A stretch of DNA of 64,000 nt, from positions 1-64,000 of the forward strand of contig NZ_LDJL01000011.1 of the NCBI RefSeq assembly GCF_001431405.1. The letters run 5' to 3'. A program made the translations under genes and the position numbers. Of this stretch, positions 38,075 through 47,401 are shown piece after piece. Under the pieces are notes generated by a model. That model saw only the letters and a list, made by a program, of their open reading frames with translations, made no database searches and was not told the DNA's origin. How positions within the stretch are numbered: position 1 is the first letter of the stretch; each line of letters begins with the position of its first letter. The DNA comes from Pseudoxanthomonas dokdonensis. GTDB taxonomy: Bacteria > Pseudomonadota > Gammaproteobacteria > Xanthomonadales > Xanthomonadaceae.

Positions 38075-38109
38075 AAATAAAAACGCCGGGGGCTTTCGCT
38101 CCCGGCGTT
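38075..38109 (-). terminator. Intrinsic terminator of the cold-shock gene
   Basis: A 9-bp stem (aacgccggg, 38082-38090, with cccggcgtt, 38101-38109) has a 10-nt loop. On the minus strand it is followed by TTTTATTT. It lies 25 bp beyond the cold-shock gene stop and also separates the convergent glycosylase gene. Confidence 0.88.
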
Positions 38110-38133
38110 CCAGTCACACGGTGAAGTGTGAAA

Positions 38134-38343
38134 TTACAGCGGCTGGACTTCGTCAGCCTGCATGCCCTTCTGGCCCTGCACGGCGACAAAGCTCACGGCC
38201 TGGCCTTCCTGCAGCGACTTGAAGCCGGTGCCCTGGATCGCGCGGAAATGCACGAACAGGTCAGGACCGCTCTGCGGGGTGATGAAACCGAAGCCCTTGG
38301 CATCGTTGAACCACTTGACGGTACCGGTTTGACGTTCCGACAT
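38134..38343 (-). CDS. Cold-shock protein (CspA family)
   Basis: A 69-residue single cold-shock domain that binds single-stranded RNA/DNA. RNP1 is KGFGFI ([17 protein letters not shown]) and RNP2 is DLFVHF. AGGAG lies 9 nt before the ATG at 38343. Transcription probably starts well upstream, giving a long A+T-rich leader as in other csp genes. A strong terminator follows. Confidence 0.95.
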   Translation of the reverse strand: MSERQTGTVKWFNDAKGFGFITPQSGPDLFVHFRAIQGTGFKSLQEGQAVSFVAVQGQKGMQADEVQPL

Positions 38344-38661
38344 CTTTACTAACTCCTGAAACTATGAGGTTGAATATATCGCGGCACCGAAGGTTTTCGG
38401 ACCGAGACTGAGTTGCAGGCGTTGGTAAAGCGGGAAGATGTAGCAGATGTTTCTACCCCATCAGGCTCACGATTCACGGTGACCCTAGCAAGCACAGTAC
38501 GGCGAACTCTACTCGGGTTTGCCAACAAAAGCGACTTTTTTTTTGGCTGCCGTCAAAAAAATGTCCCCCGCCTGTTCAGGAATCCGGAAAAACCAGAAAA
38601 ATCACCTATTTAGCGAATCTACGCCTATCATGGCGTCCCGTTTTCCACTGGAGTGGCCGGC
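38344..38661. other. A+T-rich intergenic region: csp leader and divergent yaeQ promoter
   Basis: About 318 bp with no gene. It contains runs of T (38529-38541) and A (38564-38569, 38588-38601) that are unusual for this genome. The minus-strand part next to the csp gene probably forms its long 5' leader. The yaeQ promoter lies at the other end. I could not fix a -10/-35 pair. Confidence 0.5.
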
Positions 38662-39219
38662 ATGGCGCCCAAGTCCACCGTTGTCAAAGCCGAGCTGCAG
38701 ATCAGCGACATGGATCGCCACCACTACGGCACCCATCCGTTGACGATGGCCCAGCATCCGTCGGAAACCGACACCCGGCTGCTGGTGCGGCTGCTGGCGT
38801 TCGCGCTGCTGGCCGAGGACCGGCTGGAGTTCGGCAAGGGCCTGAGCACCGAAGAGGAGCCGGACCTCTGGCGCAGGGACTATACCGGCGACATCGAGCA
38901 GTGGGTCGACCTCGGCCAGCCCGATGAATCGCGCATTCGCAAGGCCTGCGGCCGCGCCCGCGAAGTGGTGGTGATCAACTACGGCGGTCGCGCCGCCGAC
39001 CTGTGGTGGGAGAAGAATGCCGCCAGCCTCGCCCGCCACCGCAACCTGAGCGTGCTCGACATCAGCGCCCAGGACGTCGACGCACTGCTCGGCCTGTTGC
39101 CGGGTGGCCTGCGCCTGAGCGTGATGATCCAGGACGGCGAGGTTCAGCTGATGAATGATGCCAGCAGCATCACCATCATCCCCCGCTTCCGCCAGCGCGC
39201 GGTCCAGGCCGTCCACTGA
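38662..39219 (+). CDS. yaeQ: YaeQ family protein
   Basis: A 185-residue cytoplasmic protein of the YaeQ family, which has a PD-(D/E)XK nuclease-like fold but no settled function. Family blocks are KAELQISDMDRHHY, PSETDTRLLVRLLAFAL, GLSTEEEPDLW and a D(Y)TGDIEQWVDLGQPDE region. The ATG at 38662 has GGAG about 9 nt upstream. It is followed 9 bp later by the flavoprotein gene, so the pair may be one transcript. Confidence 0.92.
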   Translation: MAPKSTVVKAELQISDMDRHHYGTHPLTMAQHPSETDTRLLVRLLAFALLAEDRLEFGKGLSTEEEPDLWRRDYTGDIEQWVDLGQPDESRIRKACGRAREVVVINYGGRAADLWWEKNAASLARHRNLSVLDISAQDVDALLGLLPGGLRLSVMIQDGEVQLMNDASSITIIPRFRQRAVQAVH

Positions 39220-39228
39220 GGCAACTGC

Positions 39229-40413
39229 GTGGTGGCACGATCGTTTGACGTGGTGGTCATCGGCGGCGGTGCCGCCGGCCTGATGTGTGCGCTGACCGCC
39301 GGCCAGCGCGGCCGTCGGGTGCTGCTGGTTGAACACGCCAACCGGGTCGGCAAGAAGATCCTGATGTCCGGCGGCGGCCGCTGCAACTTCACCAATACCG
39401 GCACCAGCCCGGCCAACTACCTGTCGGCCAATCCGCATTTCTGCAAGTCGGCGCTGGCCCGCTACACCCCGGCCGACTTCATCGCCATGGTCGAGCGCCA
39501 TGGCATCGCCTATCACGAGAAGGAACTGGGCCAGCTGTTCTGTGATGAAAGCTCCAAGCTGATCGTCAGGATGCTGGTCGACGAATGCAGCGCCGCCGGC
39601 GTCGACATCCAGACCGGTTGCAGTGTCGAATCAGTCAGCCAGGGCGATGGCGGCTTCCAGCTACGCACCTCCATTGGCAGCGTCAGCAGCCCTTCGCTGG
39701 TGGTGGCCAGCGGCGGCCTGTCGATTCCCAGCATGGGCGCCACCGGCTTCGGTTACCAGCTGGCGCAGCAGTTTGGCCATCAGCTGTTGCCGACCCGCGC
39801 CGGGCTGGTGCCACTGACCCTGAGCGGCAAGCACCAGCAACGCTTTGCGGATCTATCCGGACTGTCGCTGCCGGTGCAGGCGCGCTGCGGCAAGCAGTCG
39901 TTCCGCAATTTCATGCTGGTCACCCATCGTGGCATCAGCGGTCCGGCAATCCTGCAGATTTCCTCGTACTGGCAAGCCGGCGACGATCTGCGGCTGGATC
40001 TGCTACCCGGCGAGGATGCCCTGGCATGGCTGCTGGAACAGCAGCGGCAGCGGCCGGCGGCGGAACTGAAGACGGTGCTGGCCGAGGCCTTGCCGAAGCG
40101 ATTCGCCCAGCGCCTGTGCGAAGTCTGGCTGCCAAACCGGCCGATCCGCCAGTTCAACCAGCCGCAGCTGCGCGAAGTCGCCAGCCTGTTGCAGGCCTTC
40201 CCGCTGGTCGCCAGCGGCACCGAAGGCTACCGCACCGCCGAGGTGACCCTGGGTGGGGTCGACACCGACGGCATTTCATCCAGCACGTTGCAGTCGAAGA
40301 ACGTGCCGGGCCTGTTTTTCATCGGCGAGGTGGTCGATGTCACCGGCTGGCTGGGCGGCTACAACTTCCAGTGGGCCTGGGCCTCCGGACACGCCGCCGG
40401 CCAGGCGGTCTGA
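39229..40413 (+). CDS. BaiN/HI0933-family NAD(P)/FAD-dependent oxidoreductase
   Basis: A 394-residue flavoprotein. The N-terminal FAD dinucleotide motif is VVIGGGAAGLMCA (residues about 8-20) and the family mark is KKILMSGGGRCNFTN. The C-terminal FAD-contacting block is FFIGEVVDVTGWLGGYNFQWAWASGHAAG. The physiological reaction is unknown for most members. The start is GTG 39229 or GTG 39232, with GAGG about 8 nt upstream. A second member of the superfamily is at 49197. Confidence 0.9.
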   Translation: MVARSFDVVVIGGGAAGLMCALTAGQRGRRVLLVEHANRVGKKILMSGGGRCNFTNTGTSPANYLSANPHFCKSALARYTPADFIAMVERHGIAYHEKELGQLFCDESSKLIVRMLVDECSAAGVDIQTGCSVESVSQGDGGFQLRTSIGSVSSPSLVVASGGLSIPSMGATGFGYQLAQQFGHQLLPTRAGLVPLTLSGKHQQRFADLSGLSLPVQARCGKQSFRNFMLVTHRGISGPAILQISSYWQAGDDLRLDLLPGEDALAWLLEQQRQRPAAELKTVLAEALPKRFAQRLCEVWLPNRPIRQFNQPQLREVASLLQAFPLVASGTEGYRTAEVTLGGVDTDGISSSTLQSKNVPGLFFIGEVVDVTGWLGGYNFQWAWASGHAAGQAV

Positions 40414-40421
40414 CCTCCCCC

Positions 40422-40714
40422 GTAGAGCGGAGCTTGCTCCGCTACCGTGACATCTGACGTAGAGCGGAGCTTGCTCCGCTGCCGTGACATCTGACGTAGA
40501 GCGGAGCTCCTCCGCTGCCGTGACATCTGACGTAGAGCGGAGCTCGCTCCGCTGCCGTGACATCTGACGTAGAGCGGAGCTTGCTCCGCTGCCGTTGACG
40601 TCTGACGTAGAGCGGAGCTTGCTCCGCTGCCGTTGCGGTACCGGTAGGCATGGTCCCGGTGCTGCATCCAGAAAAACCTGTTTGCGAAAAGCAGCGGAGC
40701 AAGCTCCGCTCTAC
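40422..40714. repeat. Expanded SMAG array: six tandem GTAG units plus one inverted arm
   Basis: GTAGAGCGGAGC units start at 40422, 40459, 40496, 40532, 40569 and 40607, a period of 36-38 bp. Each is a short hairpin followed by a nearly constant spacer (ccgtgacatctgac). The inverted arm gcagcggagcaagctccgctctac closes the array at 40691-40714. It fills the space between a flavoprotein gene and the end of a monooxygenase gene. Confidence 0.9.
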
Positions 40715-40722
40715 CGGAGGTG

Positions 40723-41703
40723 CTACCGCATGCACTCGGCGGCAATCTCGAACGAACGCAGGCGCTTCTGGTGGTCGAAGATATTGGCAGTCAGCAACAG
40801 CTCATCCGGCCGATGGCGATCGATGAAGGCAGCGATGCCCTGGCGCACCGTATCCGGGCCACCGACCACCGCGCACGCCAAGGCGCGTTCGACCCCGGCT
40901 TTTTCATGCGGTTGCCAGAACGCCTCGATGTCATCGATCGGCGGCGGCACCAGGCCCGGCTGGCCACGGCGCAGGTTGACGAACGCCTGCTGCTGGGTGG
41001 TGAACAGGCGCCGCGCTTCCTCGTCGCTTTCTGCGGCGACCACGTTCAGCGCCAGCATCGCGTATGGCTGCGCCAGTTGCGGCGAGGGGCGGAAATCGCG
41101 GTGGTACACCAGCAATGCCTGATCCATCGCATCGGGGGCGAAATGCGAAGCAAAGGCAAAGCGCTGGCCCAGCGCCGCTGCCAGTTGCGCACTGAACAGA
41201 CTGGAGCCCAGCAACCACACCGGCACATCGATGCCGGCGCCGGGCACCGCCCGTACCGGCTGTCCCGGCTCTGCTGGCTTGAAGTAATACAGCAGCTCCT
41301 GCACGTCCTGCGGAAACTGCTCGGCGCTGTCGAAATAGCGCCGCAAGGCCTTGGCGGTCGGCTGGTCGGTACCCGGCGCGCGACCCAGGCCCAGATCGAT
41401 GCGATCCGGGTACAGGCTGGCGAGCGTGCCGAACTGTTCGGCCACCTGCAGCGGCGCGTGGTTGGGCAGCATCACCCCACCGGCGCCGACGCGGATGCGT
41501 GAGGTCGCACCGGCGACGTGGCCAATCAGCACTGCGGTGGCGGCGCTGGCGATGCCGGGCATGTTGTGGTGTTCGGCCAGCCAGTAGCGGTGATAGCCCT
41601 GCTGTTCGGCATGGCGGGCCAGATCGGTCATGTTGGCGAAGGCCTGGGTGGTATCGCTGCCTTCGCAGACCGGCGCCAGATCAAGGATGGAAAAGGGGAT
41701 CAT
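40723..41703 (-). CDS. Luciferase-like flavin-dependent monooxygenase (LLM class)
   Basis: A 326-residue TIM-barrel FMN/F420-type oxidoreductase of the bacterial luciferase superfamily, MsnO8/YhbW-like. Family blocks are [44 protein letters not shown] and [13 protein letters not shown]. The substrate is unknown. It is a single gene, ending beside the SMAG array. Confidence 0.9.
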   Translation of the reverse strand: MIPFSILDLAPVCEGSDTTQAFANMTDLARHAEQQGYHRYWLAEHHNMPGIASAATAVLIGHVAGATSRIRVGAGGVMLPNHAPLQVAEQFGTLASLYPDRIDLGLGRAPGTDQPTAKALRRYFDSAEQFPQDVQELLYYFKPAEPGQPVRAVPGAGIDVPVWLLGSSLFSAQLAAALGQRFAFASHFAPDAMDQALLVYHRDFRPSPQLAQPYAMLALNVVAAESDEEARRLFTTQQQAFVNLRRGQPGLVPPPIDDIEAFWQPHEKAGVERALACAVVGGPDTVRQGIAAFIDRHRPDELLLTANIFDHQKRLRSFEIAAECMR

Positions 41704-41802
41704 CGGACATCATCACGACAGGGGGATCCATGATCTGGGGCCGCCCGCCGTCCTTTCCAGCCCGTCACCGCCGGATCGGCCGGCATCGCGGCCGACGGCG
41801 AT

Positions 41803-42474
41803 TCAGGTCAGCAGATCGTAGGGGCCGCCCTGCGCAAGGGCGCGCTGGTAGGCCGGACGTGCATGGATGCGCTGCAGGAAATCGGCCAGTCGCGGGTAAT
41901 CCTGCAGGCCGGCACGGGCCTGCGCCGCCTCCAGTGGGAAGCTCATCTGGATGTCGGCGGCGCTGAAGTCATCGCCGGCAAACCAGCGGCGCTTGCCGAG
42001 TTCGCCTTCCATGTAATCCAGGTGCAGGCGCACCTGTGGCGAAACGAATCCCTTCATCGCCTTGCCGACGATGCCGCGGGCGATGGGCTTGGCGAAGAAC
42101 GGCATCGGCGCCTTGGCAATCCGTGCCAGGACCAGGCTCAACAGCATGGGTGGCATCGCCGAACCTTCGGCGTAATGCAGCCAGTAGCGGTAACGCAGGC
42201 GTTCCGGGGTCCCCGGCGATGATGCCAGCCGGCGCGCGCTGTCATAGCGCTCGACCAGGGTTTCGATGATCGCGCCGGACTCGGCCAGCACCTGATCCTC
42301 GTCGACCACCACCGGTGACTTGCCCAGCGGATGGATCTTCTTCAGTGCCGCGGGCGCCAGCATGGTTGCGGAGTCGCGCTGGTAGCGCACCACCGTGTAG
42401 TCCAGTTGCAGTTCCTCCAGCAGCCACAGCACGCGCTGCGAGCGGGAATTGTTGAGGTGGTGCACGGTCAGCAT
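41803..42474 (-). CDS. Glutathione S-transferase
   Basis: A 223-residue two-domain GST. The N-terminal thioredoxin fold carries HHLNNSRSQRVLWLLEEL (residues about 4-21; the active-site Ser is probably in NNSRSQR). KSPVVVDEDQVLAESGAIIETL is the glutathione-binding segment. The C-terminal helical domain has FSAADIQMSFPLEAA. ATG 42474 has GGAG 6 nt upstream. It is divergent from the amidotransferase gene. Confidence 0.92.
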   Translation of the reverse strand: MLTVHHLNNSRSQRVLWLLEELQLDYTVVRYQRDSATMLAPAALKKIHPLGKSPVVVDEDQVLAESGAIIETLVERYDSARRLASSPGTPERLRYRYWLHYAEGSAMPPMLLSLVLARIAKAPMPFFAKPIARGIVGKAMKGFVSPQVRLHLDYMEGELGKRRWFAGDDFSAADIQMSFPLEAAQARAGLQDYPRLADFLQRIHARPAYQRALAQGGPYDLLT

Positions 42475-42595
42475 GGCAACTCCAGGGGCAAGGGCCGGCG
42501 GACGCCAGGCGGGCATGCACGCAGCGGTGGGGGCCGTCGGAGCGTACGCAGAGTGTGTTAAAACTTCAATTCCATGGGTTCACTGCTTGTGTTGC

Positions 42596-43342
42596 ATGTC
42601 GCGCATCCTCGTCTTCCAGCACGTCGCCGCCGAGCCGCTTGGCACGCTGGATCCGCTGATCCGCCTGCGTGGCCACCGCATCCGTTTCGTCAACTTTGAA
42701 CGCGAGCCGGACGCACAGCCCAACGTCGACCGCTATCACGGCCTGATCGTGCTGGGCGGACCGATGAATGTCGAAGACCAGGCCAGCCGGCCGCACCTGC
42801 GCACCGAGCTGCTGGCGATCGAGCGGATGCTGCGACAGGGCAAACCGGTGCTCGGCATCTGCCTCGGCGCGCAGCTGCTGGCGCATGCGTTGGGCGCGCA
42901 TATCCATCGTATCGAGACCCCGGAAATCGGCTGGTACCCGATCCACACCACCGACGCCGGCCGCGCCGACCGGGTACTGGCGCCACTGGGCGAGATGACA
43001 CCGATCTTCCAGTGGCATGGTTGCCGCTTCGATATCCCTGCCGGCGCGGTCCAGCTGGCCCGTGGCGAAAGCTGCGAACAGCAGGCCTTCCGCTGGGGCG
43101 AGTCCGCGTTCGGCTTCCAGTTCCATCTGGAAATGGACACCCCGCTGATTGAACGCTGGCTGGCCAATCCGTCCTATCAGCACGATCTGCAACACGCCGG
43201 CCTGGCCCATGACGATGCCGCCATCCGCCTGCACACCGCCCGGCACATCCAGACCATGCAGGCCCAGGCGCGCGAGGTCTTCAACCATTTCCTGGATCTG
43301 ATTGGCGAGCCGCAACAGCGCTATACCCTGCCCTCGCGTTAG
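42596..43342 (+). CDS. Class I glutamine amidotransferase-like protein
   Basis: A 248-residue GATase1 domain protein of the GMP-synthase-like YfeJ group. The catalytic triad is C89 (GICLGAQLLAHALG), H177 (FGFQFHLEMD) and E179. No synthase domain is attached or adjacent, so the acceptor is unknown. The ATG at 42596 starts the first beta strand (MSRILVFQH). Confidence 0.9.
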   Translation: MSRILVFQHVAAEPLGTLDPLIRLRGHRIRFVNFEREPDAQPNVDRYHGLIVLGGPMNVEDQASRPHLRTELLAIERMLRQGKPVLGICLGAQLLAHALGAHIHRIETPEIGWYPIHTTDAGRADRVLAPLGEMTPIFQWHGCRFDIPAGAVQLARGESCEQQAFRWGESAFGFQFHLEMDTPLIERWLANPSYQHDLQHAGLAHDDAAIRLHTARHIQTMQAQAREVFNHFLDLIGEPQQRYTLPSR

Positions 43343-43359
43343 CGGACTTCTAGATAAAT

Positions 43360-43438
43360 CGTCATCCCGGCGAAAGCCGGGATCCAGCATTGGCACGCCA
43401 TTGATTAAGGCTGGATCCCGGCTTTCGCCGGAATGACG
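43360..43438. repeat. Long inverted repeat (REP/MITE-like)
   Basis: Two 28-bp arms, 43360-43387 (cgtcatcccggcgaaagccg...) and 43411-43438, are inverted copies with one or two mismatches. They are separated by 23 bp. Each arm contains its own small palindrome (cccggcgaaagccggg). The sequence differs from the SMAG elements and resembles a dispersed repeat common in proteobacteria. Confidence 0.75.
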
Positions 43439-43522
43439 AGGAATAGTTGACGTATTCAGAGATCTCCTAGCCGCAACGCTCTGCCCTCATTGCCGGCGCG
43501 GTAGAGTCGAACCGTTTGCCCG

Positions 43523-45094
<1,572 letters not shown>

Positions 45095-45111
45095 GCCGCC
45101 CAGCATGCGGT

Positions 45112-45894
45112 TCACGCCGCCTGGCTGGCAACATCGGCATCGACGGCCGGTGTCGGCTCATCCACCATCGGTTGCAGCTGCGGATCCAGGGCCACCCGCT
45201 GATCGAAAACGAAGCAACGGCCGTCATAGCCAAGGCCACCGACTTTCTCGAAGTAGCCAAGAATGCCGCCTTCCAGCTGCAGCACGTTGTCCATGCCGTC
45301 ATCGCGCATCCAGATCGCGGCCTTTTCGCAGCGGATACCGCCGGTGCAGAAACTGACCACGGTACTGTCCTTCAGCGTATCGCGGTGTGGTTGCAGTGCC
45401 GCCGGTAGATCGGTGAACTTGTCGATCGGCAAGGTCAGCGCGCCACTGAAAGTGCCGTAGGCCACTTCCTGATCATTGCGGGTATCCAGCATCACCACCG
45501 GCTTGCCGGCGTCATCGTGTCCCTGCTGCAACCAGCGCGCCAGATCCTCCGGCTGCACCGCCGGTGCGCGGGCACCACTGGCCAGCGGCGAGGCGCCGGG
45601 GGTACGGAAGCTGATGATCTCCGGCTTGACCTTGACCTTCATCCGCGCGAACGGCTGGCGCTGGCTGTAGCTGTACTTGACCTGCATGTCGGCGAAGCGT
45701 GGATCCTCGCGCAAGCGGACGATGAAGTCGTGGATCGCCGCTTCGGCGCCGGCCAAGAACAGGTTGATGCCCTCCCCGGCCAGCAGCACGGTGCCACGCA
45801 GCTCCGCGTCCACCGCACGCGCACGCAGGACCGCGGCCAGTGACGGCGGGTCGGCAATGGTGACGAAATGGTAGGCGGCGACATTCAGGATCAT
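45112..45894 (-). CDS. trhO: tRNA uridine(34) hydroxylase TrhO (rhodanese-like YceA)
   Basis: A 260-residue protein. An N-terminal acylphosphatase-like region (GTVLLAGEGINLFLAG) and a rhodanese domain with the CTGGIRC motif (C183, C189) define the YceA/TrhO family. These enzymes make 5-hydroxyuridine at tRNA position 34 using oxygen. LDTRNDQEVAYGTFSGA is the other rhodanese block. It is upstream of selO in one transcript, with the junction at 45094-45115. Confidence 0.94.
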   Translation of the reverse strand: MILNVAAYHFVTIADPPSLAAVLRARAVDAELRGTVLLAGEGINLFLAGAEAAIHDFIVRLREDPRFADMQVKYSYSQRQPFARMKVKVKPEIISFRTPGASPLASGARAPAVQPEDLARWLQQGHDDAGKPVVMLDTRNDQEVAYGTFSGALTLPIDKFTDLPAALQPHRDTLKDSTVVSFCTGGIRCEKAAIWMRDDGMDNVLQLEGGILGYFEKVGGLGYDGRCFVFDQRVALDPQLQPMVDEPTPAVDADVASQAA

Positions 45895-45998
45895 CCGGCC
45901 ATTTTACCCGCTGGCACTGAATCGCGCCGTGCCGCTGCCGCCCGCAGCGACCACGCCGGCGCCAAGGCCGACGTGGCGTGCCGGCAATGCGATCGCCG

Positions 45999-46364
45999 CT
46001 AACCCAGCAGCAGGAACGGCAGCGCCAGGGTCAACGCCACGATAAGCGCGATCGCCGCCAGCAGCACCAGCACATACAACGGCCGCGACATCAGCGCACG
46101 GGCGAAGGTTTCGGCGCTGCCATCGCGGATCGCCGCCTGGCGATCGGCGAGCGCGCGGGTCCTGCGCTGCAGCTGGTACTGATCCAGCAGTTCACGCGCA
46201 CGCTGCCGCTGGTTCTCGTCCGACAGCCAGATGCCACCGGCGGAAATGCCCCACGGACTGGGCTGGGTCTCGTAATAGCCAATGCCATGCTGGTCCAGCA
46301 GCTCGCGTACATCGGCGGCTTCGTCGTCGGGCACGTTGCGCAGGTTGAAAAATAGTCTTGCCAT
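45999..46364 (-). CDS. DUF6164-like small membrane protein
   Basis: A 121-residue protein. The N-terminal half is a small soluble domain (MARLFFNLRNVPDDEAADVRELL...YYETQPSPWGISAGGIW), followed by a charged helix and a C-terminal membrane helix (about residues 98-120). I recognise it as the DUF6164-type family of xanthomonads; function unknown. ATG 46364 has GAGGAA about 5 nt upstream. It diverges from the FKBP gene. Confidence 0.78.
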   Translation of the reverse strand: MARLFFNLRNVPDDEAADVRELLDQHGIGYYETQPSPWGISAGGIWLSDENQRQRARELLDQYQLQRRTRALADRQAAIRDGSAETFARALMSRPLYVLVLLAAIALIVALTLALPFLLLG

Positions 46365-46549
46365 CGGTTCCTCGGTCGAGCAGCCGCCTGCAATGCGGCG
46401 ACCACGGGTCATGGCGCACATGCTACTGCAGCCCCGCTTGCCACTGACAACGCGGGTCGCCGCCGCCAGCGTCCAATGGATAGGCGCGCTCGCCGAAACC
46501 ACGGCCATGCACTAGTCTGGGCGGCCCCGTCCTGCCCCCGGAATCCGAA

Positions 46550-46984
46550 ATGCGCCTTGTCCTGACCGTGTTGCTGGCCTGTATGCTCGCCGCCTGTGCT
46601 CCGGACGGTCCACCGCCTGGCGGCGGCGTCGCCCAGCTCGAGCGCATCGATCAGAAGGTCGGCAGCGGCGACGTGGCGCGCAGCGGCCAGCAGGTCACCG
46701 TCCACTACAGCGGCTGGCTTTATGACGAAAACGCCGCTGACAAGCGCGGCCGCAAGTTCGACAGCTCGGTCGACCGCGGCGAGCCCTTCACCTTCCTGCT
46801 CGGTGCTGGCCGCGTGATCCGCGGTTGGGACGAAGGCGTGGCCGGCATGCACGTCGGTGGCAAACGGCTGCTGCTGATACCGGCCGACCTGGGCTACGGC
46901 CGCGAAGGCGCCGGCGGTGTCATCCCGCCGAACGCCTCACTGGTGTTCGAAGTGGAACTGCTGGCAATCAAGCCTGCACGCTGA
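46550..46984 (+). CDS. FKBP-type peptidyl-prolyl isomerase lipoprotein
   Basis: A 144-residue protein. The signal peptide ends in lipobox MLAAC (C16), so the protein is a periplasmic-facing lipoprotein. One complete FKBP domain follows (VTVHYSGWL, FDSSVDRGEPFTFLLG, VIRGWDEGVAGMHVGGKR, IPPNASLVFEVELL). It probably helps fold exported proteins. The ATG at 46550 follows GGAATCCGA. Confidence 0.93.
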   Translation: MRLVLTVLLACMLAACAPDGPPPGGGVAQLERIDQKVGSGDVARSGQQVTVHYSGWLYDENAADKRGRKFDSSVDRGEPFTFLLGAGRVIRGWDEGVAGMHVGGKRLLLIPADLGYGREGAGGVIPPNASLVFEVELLAIKPAR

Positions 46985-47059
46985 TGTCCGGCCGGCACAG
47001 CGCCGGAGTTTCCCCGCCACCCCGTTGCCGCAAGGCTGCAACCACCGGAGCCTGCCCAC

Positions 47060-47275
47060 ATGCGTCCAATTCTCAAGCAAAAAGCACTTCGTATCTGTCG
47101 GCAGAAGATTGAGCAGAAAGGCGGCAATGTAGGGCTGTCGTTCTATGCGTTCTTTGCCAACAGGAATGACGACCCCGAACTGTTGATGGAGGCCGCGACC
47201 TGGTGGATCCGCACGCACCAGCTCGACCATTTCGAGAAAGCGACAAAGATCATCGCTCTGCTCGAGAGCGAGTAG
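47060..47275 (+). CDS. Conserved hypothetical small protein
   Basis: A 71-residue basic, helical protein, similar to short uncharacterised xanthomonad proteins. Its features are RQKIEQKGGNVGLSFYAFFANRNDDPELLMEAA and FEKATKIIALLE. GGAG lies about 9 nt before the ATG. It stands alone 75 bp after the FKBP gene. No function can be assigned. Confidence 0.7.
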   Translation: MRPILKQKALRICRQKIEQKGGNVGLSFYAFFANRNDDPELLMEAATWWIRTHQLDHFEKATKIIALLESE

Positions 47276-47401
47276 CCAGATCAGAGCACCCCGCTGCAGG
47301 GGGAGCTCCTAGCGGATCCGTTATTCCTCTTGGTACCGGCAGTCTTGCGTGGTCGAGTGAGCGGTCAAACCGCCGGCAGGACCAAGTTATGCAGCGGATC
47401 C

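Noticed and set aside
40422-40714. CRISPR-like appearance of regularly spaced repeats
   Set aside because: Period is 36-38 bp with constant spacers and each unit is a GTAG hairpin; there are no unique spacers and no cas genes.
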